A DNA stretch of 58,644 nt, taken from Rhodobacteraceae bacterium HLUCCO18. GTDB taxonomy: Bacteria > Pseudomonadota > Alphaproteobacteria > Rhodobacterales > Rhodobacteraceae. Positions 42,570 to 52,137 of this stretch are shown piece after piece. The stretch covers positions 1-58,644 of the forward strand of contig LJSY01000028.1 in assembly GCA_001314805.1 (NCBI GenBank), in the 5' to 3' direction. The position numbers and the translations under genes were made by a program. The notes under the pieces were generated by a model, which saw only the letters and a list, made by a program, of their open reading frames with translations, was not told the DNA's origin and did not search any database. The stretch's first letter is position 1. Every line of letters starts with the position of its first letter.

Positions 42570-43667
42570 TCAGGCGTTGAACAGGAAATGCAGGACGTCG
42601 CCGTCCTTCACCACGTAACTCTTGCCTTCCACCCGCATCTTGCCCGCGTCCTTGGCCGCCTGCTCTCCGCCGTGGCTGACATAGTCGTCATAGGCGATCG
42701 TCTCGGCCCGGATGAAGCCGCGTTCGAAATCGCCGTGGATGACGCCTGCGGCCTGCGGGGCGTGCGTGCCCTTCGGGATCGTCCAGGCGCGGGCCTCCTT
42801 CGGGCCGGCGGTGAAATAGGTCTCAAGCTGCAAAAGCTCGTAGCCCGCCCGGATCATCCGGTCGAGCCCGGCCTCTTCCAGGCCCAGTTCCTGCAGGAAC
42901 ATCCCGGCCTCTTCCGGGTCGAGCTGCGCGATCTCCTCCTCGATCTTGGCGGAGATCACCACATGCGCCGCGCCCTGCGCCTCTGCCATCTCGGCCACGC
43001 GCGCGCTCTGGGCGTTGCCCGTCGCCGCCTCGTCCTCGGCCACGTTGCAGACATAGAGAACGGGCTTTGCGGTCAGAAGCTGAAGCATTTTCCAAGCCTT
43101 GAGGTCCTCGTTCGCGACCTCGAGCAGCCGCGCGGGCTTGCCCTCCTCCAGCAGTGCCTTGGCCTGCTGCATCAGGCGTTCCTGCTGGATCGCCTCCTTG
43201 TCGCCGCCGCGCACCTTTCGCACGATGTTCTGCAGCCGCTTCTCGATGGATTCGAGATCGGCCAGCATCAACTCGGTCTCGATTGTCTCGGCGTCCTCCA
43301 CGGGATCGACGCGCCCCTCCACATGGGTCACGTCGCCATCCTCGAAGCAGCGCAGGACATGGGCGATGGCGTCGGTCTCGCGGATATTGGCGAGAAACTG
43401 GTTGCCCAGCCCCTCGCCTTTCGAGGCGCCCTTCACCAGACCCGCGATATCGACGAAGGTCATGCGCGTGGGGATCACCTGTTTCGACTTCGCGATCTCG
43501 GCCAGCTTGTCGAGGCGCGCGTCAGGCACGGCCACCTCGCCCACATTGGGCTCGATCGTGCAGAACGGGAAGTTCGCCGCCTGCGCCGCCGCCGTCCGCG
43601 TCAGCGCGTTGAAGAGCGTGGATTTGCCCACGTTCGGAAGACCGACAATCCCCACCTTGAAGCCCAT
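42570..43667 (-). CDS. ychF: Redox-regulated ATPase YchF
   Basis: The 365-residue protein is a standard YchF/Obg-family P-loop NTPase. P-loop GLPNVGKSTLFNAL is at residues 8-21, then FPFCTIEPNVG (switch I), DIAGLVKGASKGEGLGNQFLANIRE, NVAE and a C-terminal TGS domain ending with RVEGKSYVVKDGDVLHFLFNA. The family prefers ATP over GTP, binds ribosomes and acts in stress and translation control. Full length compared with the family. In other Rhodobacteraceae it often lies near pth and rplY, which are about 5-8 kb away here. Confidence 0.97.
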   Translation of the reverse strand: MGFKVGIVGLPNVGKSTLFNALTRTAAAQAANFPFCTIEPNVGEVAVPDARLDKLAEIAKSKQVIPTRMTFVDIAGLVKGASKGEGLGNQFLANIRETDAIAHVLRCFEDGDVTHVEGRVDPVEDAETIETELMLADLESIEKRLQNIVRKVRGGDKEAIQQERLMQQAKALLEEGKPARLLEVANEDLKAWKMLQLLTAKPVLYVCNVAEDEAATGNAQSARVAEMAEAQGAAHVVISAKIEEEIAQLDPEEAGMFLQELGLEEAGLDRMIRAGYELLQLETYFTAGPKEARAWTIPKGTHAPQAAGVIHGDFERGFIRAETIAYDDYVSHGGEQAAKDAGKMRVEGKSYVVKDGDVLHFLFNA

Positions 43668-43843
43668 GTGCCTGCCCTCTGCCTAGGTCCGCCGCCTTCT
43701 AAGGCCGAAGCCTGTGGCTGGCAACCGGCCCCGTGGAGGAGTGCCCCCCGTGCGGCGGCTTCCGCTGCAGTGCGTCCGCGCCATTGATTTCCCCTGCGAC
43801 ATGGCCCAAACCCCGGCGGAGCATTTCGACGCTGGGACGGGAC

Positions 43844-44635
43844 ATGACGCGGATCGACGACACGTTTGCGCGGCTGAAGGCCGAGGGGAAAAAGGCGTTC
43901 GTCGCCTATGTCATGGCGGGCGATCCGGATTACGAGACCTCGCTTCGGATCGTGAAGGGCCTGCCCGGTGCAGGTGTCGACATCATCGAGCTTGGCATGC
44001 CGTTCACCGACCCCATGGCCGACGGGCCGACGATCCAGCTTGCCGGCCAGCGGGCGCTCGACGGCGGGCAGACGCTGCAAAAGACGCTCGACATGGCCCG
44101 CGCGCTCCGGGCGGAGGACGACAGCACGCCCATCGTGATGATGGGATACTACAACCCGATCTATTCGCGCGGCGTCGGCCGGTTCCTCAAGGACGCGAAA
44201 GAGGCCGGGATCGACGGTCTGATCGTCGTGGACCTGCCCCCCGAAGAGGATGACGAGCTTTGCATCCCCGCGCAGGCTGCGGGGCTGAACTTCATCCGGC
44301 TGGCCACGCCCACGACGGATGACAAGCGCCTGCCCACCGTGATGCAGAACACGTCCGGTTTCGTCTATTACGTCTCGATCACCGGGATCACCGGCGCGGC
44401 GGAGGCGCAGGCGAGCGATGTCGGCCCCGAGGTGACACGGCTCAAGGCGGCCACGGACCTGCCGGTCATCGTGGGCTTCGGCATCAGGACGCCTGACGCC
44501 GCCGAGGCCATCGCCGGTGTCGCGGACGGCTGCGTCGTGGGCTCGGCCATCGTGTCGGAGATCGCCTCGGGCAAACCCGTGGACGAGATCCTGAGCTTCG
44601 TCGCGTCGCTCGCCGAGGGCGCGCACCGGGCGTAG
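43844..44635 (+). CDS. trpA: Tryptophan synthase alpha chain
   Basis: The 263-residue protein has [31 protein letters not shown] with the catalytic Glu, [19 protein letters not shown] with the catalytic Asp, and [12 protein letters not shown] with VVGSAIV at the phosphate-binding end. It cleaves indole-3-glycerol phosphate to indole and channels it to TrpB. trpB lies about 10 kb away on the other strand, so the trp genes are split as in other Rhodobacteraceae. ATG 43844 follows GGGACGGGAC. Confidence 0.97.
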   Translation: MTRIDDTFARLKAEGKKAFVAYVMAGDPDYETSLRIVKGLPGAGVDIIELGMPFTDPMADGPTIQLAGQRALDGGQTLQKTLDMARALRAEDDSTPIVMMGYYNPIYSRGVGRFLKDAKEAGIDGLIVVDLPPEEDDELCIPAQAAGLNFIRLATPTTDDKRLPTVMQNTSGFVYYVSITGITGAAEAQASDVGPEVTRLKAATDLPVIVGFGIRTPDAAEAIAGVADGCVVGSAIVSEIASGKPVDEILSFVASLAEGAHRA

Positions 44636-44665
44636 GACGAAGGTCCGGGGAAAACGGGCCGCCGC

Positions 44666-45124
44666 TCAGTCGGGATCGCGCCGCGCGTCGAGATACTGGC
44701 GGATCTCGGACAGGCGCGCGACAAGCGCATCGACCCCCTGCATCTCGGGCGCCCGCGCCATCACCGACATTTCGGGCGACAGCAAACCGATCGCCTCCTC
44801 GCGGAAGGCGCGCCCGTCCGGAGTGATCCACACCTGTTTCGAGCGTTTGTCGCCGGGGTTCGGCCGCATCTCGATCCAGCCGCGCTGTTCCAGCAGTGCG
44901 AGCGTATGGCTCAGCGTCGTCTTGGGCACCTGAAAGGCCCGCGCAAGCTCCAGCGGCGTCCGCCCGTCCGCCACCCGGATCAGGTGATTGAGCACAGCGA
45001 AATGCGACACCAGAACGCCCTTGGGCAGCCGCGCCTCGAACATGGCGCGGCTGAGTTGCTCGATGATCCCGATCTCGTTGAAGAGCGCGAAGATCATGCG
45101 CGGATCAGCCGGTTCCTCCGACAA
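44666..45124 (-). CDS. MarR family transcriptional regulator
   Basis: The protein of about 152 residues has a winged helix: FAVLNHLIRVADGRTPLELARAFQVPKTTLSHTLALLEQRGWIEMRPNPGDKRS (described here in parts: recognition helix PKTTLSHTL, wing MRPNPGDKRS). A TTG start at 45124 has GGAGG at good spacing and overlaps the end of the nitroreductase gene by 20 bases. A later ATG at 45097 is the alternative but lacks a well-placed site. It likely binds the twin palindromes at 46272-46303 and controls the nitroreductase and lldD. Confidence 0.85.
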   Translation of the reverse strand: MSEEPADPRMIFALFNEIGIIEQLSRAMFEARLPKGVLVSHFAVLNHLIRVADGRTPLELARAFQVPKTTLSHTLALLEQRGWIEMRPNPGDKRSKQVWITPDGRAFREEAIGLLSPEMSVMARAPEMQGVDALVARLSEIRQYLDARRDPD

Positions 45125-46253
45125 TCTTTGCCTCCAGCGGCCAGCGCGGCGTGGCCATGACATCGGGGCCGTAGCCCACACGCGCCCACATTTGCACGGT
45201 TCCCCCCTCCGGTGCCAGACGGCGGTGGATATCGTCGTAAAGCGCGGCCATCTCCGGGTATTCCTGCAAGGCCTGGCTCACGGGCTGCATGCCGATGCCA
45301 AGTTCCGTGGCGGCGAGGTTGATGCGCACCCAGTCCATGCCGGCGCGGATCTGGTCCAGCCGGGTGTTGGTCGGCGTCACCTGCCAGATATGGCCCATGG
45401 CGGTCTGCATGGTCTCGACGAAGGCGGCATAGGCGGACCGGGCGACGATGCTGTCAGGATCCATGCTGGTCTCGCGGGTGAACAGGCCGGTGACCCGCAG
45501 GGTTTCGAACATCGGCCCCATGAATTCGAGGCCGTCGGGGTTCGCGTTGACCTCCCGATAACCGATGCGGAACAGTTCGACGGACTCGCGCAGGGTGCGT
45601 TCGGTCGCGAACTCGATCCGGATGGCCTCGGTGGAGATATCGCGCATCTCCTGCACCCTGGCCGGGTCGGTGGTGAAGCCCATCCCGAAATGGCGGGTCG
45701 CGGCCGCGATCCGCTCCAGGTCCGCGCCCGGCACGGGGCGGCCCGTGTCGTAGGGTTCCTTCAGGGACCGGCGCTGTTGCACGAAGGCAAAGAGCGGATC
45801 AGGTGCTTCATCGGTCGGAGTGAACCGGCAGACCGCGACGGGCCGGCCATCGACACGCAGATCGTCGGCGCCGTCCGGGAACAGGTCGACCTCCACCGCC
45901 ATCCCGTCCGCCAGCGCCGCCATGCGCAGCACCTCCAGGAAACAGCCGAGGCCGATGAAGATCTGGCGGCTGTAGGGATCGGTCTGCGGCAACAGGCGGT
46001 CCGTATCGACGAAGAGCGTCGCCTGATCGGGGACGGACAGGTCGATCTTCCATGGCTGAAGGTTGTGCGGGTTCGGCGCGAGGATCGCCCAGCTCAGCGC
46101 CCGCATGCGCGGGTCTTCATACTGTCCGGCCATGTCCCACGGACGCATTGCATCCCTGGGCAGGCGGGTGATGTCATGGCCGACGGCGGCAGCGGCGGCA
46201 AGGATCGCCCCGCCTCCGATGAGGGCGAGCGTTTTGCGACGGGAAAGCGACAT
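45105..46253 (-). CDS. Nitroreductase/Acg-like FMN-dependent oxidoreductase, Tat-exported
   Basis: The 382-residue protein starts MSLSRRKTLALIGGGAILAAA with the twin-arginine SRRK motif. The core has nitroreductase-fold phrases SWAILAPNPHNLQPWKIDL, FIGLGCFLEVLRMAALADG, NLAATELGIGMQPVSQALQEYPEM and WARVGYGPDV. This resembles the Acg (Rv2032) type with two linked nitroreductase halves and FMN. The physiological substrate is unknown. It is the first gene of the MarR operon and divergent from lldD. Confidence 0.87.
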   Translation of the reverse strand: MSLSRRKTLALIGGGAILAAAAAVGHDITRLPRDAMRPWDMAGQYEDPRMRALSWAILAPNPHNLQPWKIDLSVPDQATLFVDTDRLLPQTDPYSRQIFIGLGCFLEVLRMAALADGMAVEVDLFPDGADDLRVDGRPVAVCRFTPTDEAPDPLFAFVQQRRSLKEPYDTGRPVPGADLERIAAATRHFGMGFTTDPARVQEMRDISTEAIRIEFATERTLRESVELFRIGYREVNANPDGLEFMGPMFETLRVTGLFTRETSMDPDSIVARSAYAAFVETMQTAMGHIWQVTPTNTRLDQIRAGMDWVRINLAATELGIGMQPVSQALQEYPEMAALYDDIHRRLAPEGGTVQMWARVGYGPDVMATPRWPLEAKIVGGTG

Positions 46254-46271
46254 TGGCGTGCTCCAATATAA

Positions 46272-46303
46272 TACGATATCGCATCATATAGTACGATTTC
46301 GTA
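46272..46303. promoter_or_regulatory. Twin palindromic operators, probable MarR sites
   Basis: TACGATATCGCA (46272-46283) and TACGATTTCGTA (46292-46303) are near-palindromes with centres 20 bases apart, about two helical turns. They lie between the divergent nitroreductase and lldD genes, in A+T-rich sequence. The layout suits two dimers of the nearby MarR protein. Confidence 0.65.
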
Positions 46304-46387
46304 TTACTTGCAAACCTCATTCGCCGCATGGACGACATGGCGGGCCATTGGTACGAAAACCTGACCACGGGGGAGGAGCCGCATTCC

Positions 46388-47551
46388 ATGCCAGTCATCA
46401 CCGAGATCGAGGACCTCAAGCGCATCTACAAACGCCGCGTGCCGAAGATGTTCTACGACTACGCGGAATCGGGCAGTTGGAGCGAACAGACGTTCCGCGA
46501 CAACTGCTCGGATTTCGACGAGATCCGCCTGCGCCAGCGCATCGCGGTGGATATGGACGGGCGCTCGACCGCGGCACAGATGGTGGGACAGGACTATGCC
46601 ATGCCCGTGGCGCTCGCCCCCGTCGGGCTGTGCGGCATGCAATCGGCGGATGGCGAGATCAAGGCCGCCCGCGCCGCCGAGAAATTCGGCGTGCCCTTCA
46701 CGCTCTCGACCCTGTCCATCTGCTCGATCGAGGATGTCGCCTCGAACACCAGCAAACCCTTCTGGTTCCAGGTCTACACCCTGCGCGACGACGACTTCAT
46801 GAAACGGCTGTTCGACCGGGCCAAGGCCGCGAATTGCTCCGCGCTGGTCATTACGGTCGATCTTCAGATCATGGGGCAACGCCACGGGGACATAAGAAAC
46901 GGCCTGTCCGCGCCGCCCAAGCTGACGCCGGCCACGATCCTGAACCTCGCCACCAAGGTGCCGTGGGGGCTGGAGATGCTTCAGACCCACCGCCGCAGCT
47001 TCGGCAACGTGATCGGCCACGCCAAGGGTGTCTCCGATCCCGGTTCGCTTGCGTCCTGGACGGCCGAGGCCTTCGATCCGTCGCTCAACTGGGAGCGCAT
47101 CAAGGAATTCCGCAGCCGTTGGGACGGCCCGGTGATCCTGAAAGGCATCCTCGACGAGGAAGACGCCCGGATGGCCGCCAATGTGGGCGCCGACGCCATC
47201 GTTGTGTCGAACCATGGCGGGCGGCAGCTGGACGGGGCGCTCAGCTCGATCCGCATGTTGCCACGGATCATGGATGCGGTCGGCGACAAGATCGAGGTGC
47301 ATCTCGACAGCGGCATCCGCTCGGGTCAGGACGTGCTGAAGGCGCTGGCCCTCGGCGCCAAGGGTACGATGATCGGGCGCGCTTTCGTCTACGGGCTGGG
47401 TGCGATGGGTCAGGCCGGCGTGACGAGGGCGCTTGAGATCATCCACAAGGAGCTCGACACCACGATGGCGCTTTGCGGAGAACGCGACGTCGCCAATCTC
47501 GGGCGGCAGAACCTGCTGCTGCCGTCGGATTTCGAAACCCGCTGGCAATAG
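46388..47551 (+). CDS. lldD: L-lactate dehydrogenase (FMN-dependent, LldD-type alpha-hydroxy acid oxidase)
   Basis: The 387-residue enzyme belongs to the FMN-dependent alpha-hydroxy acid dehydrogenases: MFYDYAESGSWSEQTFRDN, LAPVGLCGMQSADGE, FWFQVYTLRDDDF, ALVITVDLQIMGQRHGDI, VILKGILDEEDA, VVSNHGGRQLDG with the catalytic His, and HLDSGIRSGQDVLKALALGA. It oxidises L-lactate to pyruvate and passes electrons to quinone; a related hydroxy acid is possible. The ATG at 46388 is the usual family start and follows GGGGGAGGAG. It is divergent from the nitroreductase behind the MarR operators. Confidence 0.93.
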   Translation: MPVITEIEDLKRIYKRRVPKMFYDYAESGSWSEQTFRDNCSDFDEIRLRQRIAVDMDGRSTAAQMVGQDYAMPVALAPVGLCGMQSADGEIKAARAAEKFGVPFTLSTLSICSIEDVASNTSKPFWFQVYTLRDDDFMKRLFDRAKAANCSALVITVDLQIMGQRHGDIRNGLSAPPKLTPATILNLATKVPWGLEMLQTHRRSFGNVIGHAKGVSDPGSLASWTAEAFDPSLNWERIKEFRSRWDGPVILKGILDEEDARMAANVGADAIVVSNHGGRQLDGALSSIRMLPRIMDAVGDKIEVHLDSGIRSGQDVLKALALGAKGTMIGRAFVYGLGAMGQAGVTRALEIIHKELDTTMALCGERDVANLGRQNLLLPSDFETRWQ

Positions 47552-47557
47552 GCGAAG

Positions 47558-48715
47558 TCAGGCGGGCTCCCCCGCGCGCGGCCGGCCGAGCCAATACGCC
47601 AGAAGCGGCGCGATGAGGGCCATGGCGCCGACCACCGCGAAGGCGGTCCGCAGGCCGTAGGCGTCGGAGATCTGCCCCATGACCACCGGGGCGAGCAGGA
47701 AGGCGCCGAACCCCATGACGTTCACCCGCGCCACCGCCGCGGTCCGGCGCGAGGGCGGCACGATCCGCCCCACCAGCGCCAGCGCCATCGGCCCCACCAC
47801 CGACATGCCGAGCCCCATCAGGCCGAAGCCGAGATAGGCCGCCCACGGGCTCTGTGCCGCCGCCGCGAGGCCCGCGCCGAGGCAGGCCATGACCGAGCCC
47901 GTCGTGATGATCGCCGTATCGCCGAACCGCCCGGCCGCGATCTGCCCCGAGAACCGTCCGGCCGCCATGGTCAGCCCGAGGATCGCGGGACCGAAGGCGC
48001 CTTCCGCCGCGCCGCCCTGAAGCGTGCGCTCCACGTGCAGGGCGGACCAGCTTTCGACCACGGCCTCGACGAAAAACGCGATCAGGACGATCCCGCCGCA
48101 TAGCAGGACGGCAAGCCCGGGCATTCCGGGCGGCGGCAGACCGGGTGTGCGGACCTCGGCGTCCTCGGCCGGGGCGATCCGCATGCCAAATGCCAAAAGC
48201 CATACCAGAACGGCAACGCAGGCGAAGATCGCAACCGGGCCGAAGCCTGCTTCCCGCGCGGCACCGGTGGCGACGGCGCTCAGCGCGTAGGCGACCGAGA
48301 ACATGCCATGATTGGCGTTCATCAGGGGCGCGCGGTGCGCCGCCTCCATGTCGGCGACACGCGCGTTCGAAATGATGTCGAGCGTCCCGGAACTGGCGCC
48401 CACCAGCACCATCGCGACGAAGAAGGCCACGGGCCCAGCCGTGAACCCCGTCAGCACCATCGTCGCCCCGAGGAAAGCCGCCGACACCGGCAGCGACAGC
48501 GCCGCGAGGCGCCGATCGAACAGGGGCGCGAGCCAGAGCGTGAGGATCAGACCCGCCGGTGAGCCAAGAAGCGCCAGGCCAAAGGTCGCGTCGTCCGCGC
48601 CGATCTGTGCCTTGAGCACGGGCAGCAGCGCCGCGAAACTGCCGAAGACCAGCCCCATGGCGACGAAGCCCCGCGCCGGGCGGGCAGTGATGCGGAGGGC
48701 GGACACGACAGCCAT
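47558..48715 (-). CDS. MFS transporter
   Basis: The 385-residue protein has about 12 helices with [40 protein letters not shown] and [24 protein letters not shown], the loop-8-type motif. The closest theme is the YbjJ/FucP-like MFS group. It converges on lldD with six bases between the stops, so a lactate role is not indicated. ATG 48715 is preferred; a GTG 54 bases upstream is in frame. The substrate is unknown. Confidence 0.87.
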   Translation of the reverse strand: MAVVSALRITARPARGFVAMGLVFGSFAALLPVLKAQIGADDATFGLALLGSPAGLILTLWLAPLFDRRLAALSLPVSAAFLGATMVLTGFTAGPVAFFVAMVLVGASSGTLDIISNARVADMEAAHRAPLMNANHGMFSVAYALSAVATGAAREAGFGPVAIFACVAVLVWLLAFGMRIAPAEDAEVRTPGLPPPGMPGLAVLLCGGIVLIAFFVEAVVESWSALHVERTLQGGAAEGAFGPAILGLTMAAGRFSGQIAAGRFGDTAIITTGSVMACLGAGLAAAAQSPWAAYLGFGLMGLGMSVVGPMALALVGRIVPPSRRTAAVARVNVMGFGAFLLAPVVMGQISDAYGLRTAFAVVGAMALIAPLLAYWLGRPRAGEPA

Positions 48716-48889
48716 GGCCCGCTCTGCCACGGCCCGATGCGACCCGCAAGACACCCGCAAGACGGACACGCGGGCGCCCGCCGAACCGCGCGGTTTTGCG
48801 TCTTTCCTTCCGTGCTGATCTCGCCTATACGCGCTGCTTCATCGGGGCCGACACCCTTGGAGGCGCCCTTAGATATATGGAGAATTGCA

Positions 48890-49516
48890 ATGGCTGGTGA
48901 GATTCCAGATCTTATGGCCGAGGCACGCGCGGGGACAGGCAAGGGGGCCGCCCGCCAAGCTCGCCGCGAAGGCAAGGTGCCCGGTATCGTCTATGGCGGG
49001 GGCGTCGATCCGCTGCCGATCCAGATCCCCTTCAACCAACTCGTGAAGCGGCTCAAGGACGGCCGGTTCCTCTCGACGCTCTTCAACCTGAAGGTCGAGG
49101 GGCAGGAGGACGTGCGCGTCATCTGCCGCGGCGTGCAGCGCGACGTGGTCAAGGACCTGCCGACGCATGTCGACCTGATGCGTCTGCGCCGCACCAGCAA
49201 GGTGAACCTCTTCATCCCCGTGGAGTTCGTGAACCACGAAGAGGCCCCCGGCCTCAAGCGCGGCGGCGTCCTGACCGTGGTGCGTCCCGAGGTGGAACTG
49301 ATCGTGGTGGCGGGCGAGATCCCCGATCACATCACGGCGGACCTGTCCGGGCGCAACATCGGAGACGTCATCCACATCTCCGACATCCCGCTGCCCGACG
49401 GCGTGAAGCCGACGATCGACCGCGATTTCGTCATCGCCAACATCACGGCGCCGTCGGGCCTCGTGAGCGCGGACAACGCCGAAGCGGCCGATGCGGCAGC
49501 CGAGGCCGAGGGCTGA
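48890..49516 (+). CDS. rplY: 50S ribosomal protein L25/general stress protein Ctc
   Basis: The 208-residue protein begins [38 protein letters not shown] (conserved: Arg-Gly-Ala-Ala-Arg pattern and PGIVYGG). It continues with [15 protein letters not shown]-like 5S rRNA-binding and a C-terminal beta-domain ([16 protein letters not shown]) that marks the long CTC/TL5 form. It binds 5S rRNA in the large subunit. A GGAG site lies before ATG 48890. A strong intrinsic terminator follows. Confidence 0.95.
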   Translation: MAGEIPDLMAEARAGTGKGAARQARREGKVPGIVYGGGVDPLPIQIPFNQLVKRLKDGRFLSTLFNLKVEGQEDVRVICRGVQRDVVKDLPTHVDLMRLRRTSKVNLFIPVEFVNHEEAPGLKRGGVLTVVRPEVELIVVAGEIPDHITADLSGRNIGDVIHISDIPLPDGVKPTIDRDFVIANITAPSGLVSADNAEAADAAAEAEG

Positions 49517-49563
49517 GGCCATCGACACCGCGTCCCGCGACATGGGGTGCGTTGCGAAAAAAG

Positions 49564-49596
49564 GGCCGTCACACCGGGCAGGTGTGGCGGCCTTTT
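49564..49596 (+). terminator. Intrinsic terminator after rplY
   Basis: A GC-rich 12-base stem (GGCCGTCACACC paired to GGTGTGGCGGCC, one G:T) with a five-base loop is followed by TTTT. It is preceded by an A-run, so it may act in both directions, also for the convergent FkbM gene. Confidence 0.85.
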
Positions 49597-49625
49597 CGAT
49601 GGCACCGGCGACTTCACCGGCTGCC

Positions 49626-50306
49626 TCAGGTGTCCTTCCATACCCGGCGGAAGCCGATGATCTTGCCCCGCGAAACGGCCGGGTCGTAGGTCATCGACAT
49701 GGTCGACATGGCGTCGACGATGCGCTTGATGGCGCGCGGCGGGTAGTGGCGGGGATGAAGCTCGAGGACGCAGAACCGCAGCGGGCATTTCCACGGACGG
49801 TCGAAGAGATGCGCCTCGGCGCCTTCGATATCCATCAGCACCACATGCGGACGATGGGCGCGCAACAGGTCGTGAAAGCCGATCAGGGGAACCTCGACGC
49901 TCTGCCCGCCTCTGGCCCCAAGGCGCGACGCAGGGAAATGGTCCTGCACGCGAAAGGCGCCCGTCTCGCCCTCTTCGGCGCGCGGCACCACGGCGCCGTG
50001 CAGGACGGTGACATCCTCCGCGCCGTTGCGGGCGAGGTTGGCCTCGATCACCGGGATCAGCGCCGGATTGGCCTCGACCGTCAGGACGTTTTCGGGCGCT
50101 GTGCGGCGCGCACAGATCGCGGTGACATAGCCGATGCCCGCCCCCAGTTCGAGCACACGGAACCCCTCGCGCACGCAGCGCTCGGCGGCGTTGGCCTCGT
50201 CGGCCTCATAGGTGCCGTCGCGCAGCGCATTGGTGACCAACGGCGCGGTCTCGGCGAAAGGCAGGTGGATCTCCACGCCGTTGATCTCGGTGCTCAGGCC
50301 CTTCAT
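49626..50306 (-). CDS. FkbM family methyltransferase
   Basis: The 226-residue SAM methyltransferase has motif I RVLELGAGIGYVTAI, VEANPALIPVIEANLARNG, VLMDIEGAEAHLFD and VLELHPRHYP, typical of the FkbM group. These O-methylate sugars or other small molecules. It overlaps the dehydrogenase gene (ATGA), and both are on the minus strand between rplY and pth. It may act on polysaccharide sugars or on a product of the dehydrogenase; no evidence separates these. Confidence 0.87.
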   Translation of the reverse strand: MKGLSTEINGVEIHLPFAETAPLVTNALRDGTYEADEANAAERCVREGFRVLELGAGIGYVTAICARRTAPENVLTVEANPALIPVIEANLARNGAEDVTVLHGAVVPRAEEGETGAFRVQDHFPASRLGARGGQSVEVPLIGFHDLLRAHRPHVVLMDIEGAEAHLFDRPWKCPLRFCVLELHPRHYPPRAIKRIVDAMSTMSMTYDPAVSRGKIIGFRRVWKDT

Positions 50307-51346
50307 GTGCCGCCCGCCCCGGCCCCGTCCTCGACGCCGAGCGGTTCGGCCCCGGTAGAGATCAGGACCTTCCCCGCGCTCATCGCCGAGGTATAGGCTT
50401 CCAGCGCCGCGCCGGCCTCCCCGAGGTCGAAGACCCGCGCGACCCTGCTTTCGGCGAAGCCGCCGCGAAGCGCCTTCGTCACCGACCGTGCCATCAGGAG
50501 CTGTTCGGGGAAACTGCGGGCCGTGAGCCAGTCGGACAGCCAGAAGCCCCGGAGGGTGACGCCCTTGAAGATCATCGTGCCGGGGTTCAGCGTGACGGGT
50601 TCCATCGCCAGCGCGCCATAGACCAGCACCTCGGACCGGCGGCCCATCGCCTGCACCAGCCGCCCGGTCAGCGCGCCGCCCACGGCGTCGAAGGCGATCC
50701 GGCAGCGCAGGCGACGGCAAATCTCGGCGAGCCGCTCATCGAAATCCGGCGCCTCGGTCGACAGGACGCGGCTGACGCCGGTGGCCCGCATCTCCTCGGC
50801 CTGCTCCGGGCGGCGCACGACATTGATGATCTTGAGCCCCTGCATCCGCGCGCGGGCCTGGATCATCCGTCCCAGCGCGCCACCCGCGGCCGTCGAGATC
50901 GCCGATCCGTGCCCGCCGCGGCCCGCGATCCTGACAAGGGCCAGCGCGGTGAGCGGGTTGACGAAGCTCATCGCGGCGGGTCCCAGCGGCAGGTCGCCGG
51001 AAAGCGCCACGCAGCGGGCCGCCCTGGTGACCGCGTATTCGGCCCAGAGCCCCTGCTTGTCGGCCACGCAGGCGACGCTCCGGCCCATGAGATACCGGCC
51101 AAGGAGGCCGCCGCCTGCGGCGACAACACGACCGGAGCCTTCGAAGCCGGGGATCAGCGGAAACGCCCAGCTGGTGCCGTAAAGCCCCTGCAGGGCCATG
51201 AGGTCTGAGGGGTTGATGGGCGAGGCCGCGATCCGCACCAGCACCTCCCCCGGCGCCGGGCGCGGCAGCGGTCTTTCCTCGACCCGAGGCTCAGCCCCGG
51301 GTTCGTCGATCACCACGACGCGCATGGTGTCAGGCAGGTCGGTCAT
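50303..51346 (-). CDS. Zinc-binding alcohol dehydrogenase/quinone oxidoreductase family
   Basis: The 347-residue MDR protein begins [21 protein letters not shown] and contains [37 protein letters not shown] loop [17 protein letters not shown] and [20 protein letters not shown]. The classical catalytic-zinc Cys is absent at the GHE position, where there is FEGSG, so it is of the quinone/enoyl reductase type. GAGGAG precedes ATG 51346. It is the first gene of a two-gene operon with the FkbM methyltransferase. Confidence 0.87.
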   Translation of the reverse strand: MTDLPDTMRVVVIDEPGAEPRVEERPLPRPAPGEVLVRIAASPINPSDLMALQGLYGTSWAFPLIPGFEGSGRVVAAGGGLLGRYLMGRSVACVADKQGLWAEYAVTRAARCVALSGDLPLGPAAMSFVNPLTALALVRIAGRGGHGSAISTAAGGALGRMIQARARMQGLKIINVVRRPEQAEEMRATGVSRVLSTEAPDFDERLAEICRRLRCRIAFDAVGGALTGRLVQAMGRRSEVLVYGALAMEPVTLNPGTMIFKGVTLRGFWLSDWLTARSFPEQLLMARSVTKALRGGFAESRVARVFDLGEAGAALEAYTSAMSAGKVLISTGAEPLGVEDGAGAGGT

Positions 51347-51450
51347 CGAAACGCTCCTCGTTCGGCCGTCGCACCCAGCCTGACACGGGCAGGCGAGCCT
51401 TGGCAAATCCGGCCCGGGCTGGCATCACATGGGCCAACGGAGGATGCGCG

Positions 51451-52137
51451 ATGAAACTCTGGGTCGGGCTGGGAAATCCCGGGGCCAAATATGCCGGCAA
51501 CCGCCACAATATCGGCTGGATGGCGGTCGAACGCATCGCCGAGGCGCATGGGTTCGGCCCGTTCCGGGCGAAGTTTCAAGGCGCGTTGAGCGAAGGAAAA
51601 TTCGGCAGCGAGAAGGTCCTGCTGCTCAAGCCAGAGACCTTCATGAACCTTTCCGGCCAGTCGGTGGGCGAGGCGATGCGCTTCTACAAGCTCTCGCCCG
51701 AGGACGTGACCGTGTTCCACGACGAGCTCGACCTCGCCCCCGGCAAGGTGCGCGTCAAGCAGGGCGGTGGGCATGCGGGGCATAACGGCTTGAGGTCGAT
51801 CCACCAGCATATCGGCGAGGCTTACGCCCGCGTTCGGCTGGGCATCGGTCATCCCGGCCACAAGGACCGGGTGGCGGGGTATGTCCTGTCGGATTTCGCG
51901 AAATCCGACGCCGACTGGCTCGACGACGTGCTGCGCGGTGTGGCCGATGGCGCGCCTGCGCTGGCCGCGGACGACACCGGGCGTTTCCTGAACGCCGTCT
52001 CGCAGCGCACGGCGCCCGCGCGCAACGCCAAGCCAGCGGCGAAACCGGAGACATCCGACGCCCCTCGCCCCGGCAACGACACCCCGAAGTCCGACAGCCG
52101 CTCGGCCTTGCAGAAGCTCGTGGACCGCTTCCGGTGA
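51451..52137 (+). CDS. pth: Peptidyl-tRNA hydrolase
   Basis: The 228-residue protein has the Pth signatures [23 protein letters not shown] with catalytic His20, [16 protein letters not shown] and [28 protein letters not shown]. The C-terminal 40 residues are a Pro/Ala/Ser-rich tail. It releases peptides from dropped-off peptidyl-tRNA. GGAGGATGCGCG precedes ATG 51451. In many relatives it follows rplY directly; here FkbM and a dehydrogenase lie between on the opposite strand. Confidence 0.97.
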   Translation: MKLWVGLGNPGAKYAGNRHNIGWMAVERIAEAHGFGPFRAKFQGALSEGKFGSEKVLLLKPETFMNLSGQSVGEAMRFYKLSPEDVTVFHDELDLAPGKVRVKQGGGHAGHNGLRSIHQHIGEAYARVRLGIGHPGHKDRVAGYVLSDFAKSDADWLDDVLRGVADGAPALAADDTGRFLNAVSQRTAPARNAKPAAKPETSDAPRPGNDTPKSDSRSALQKLVDRFR

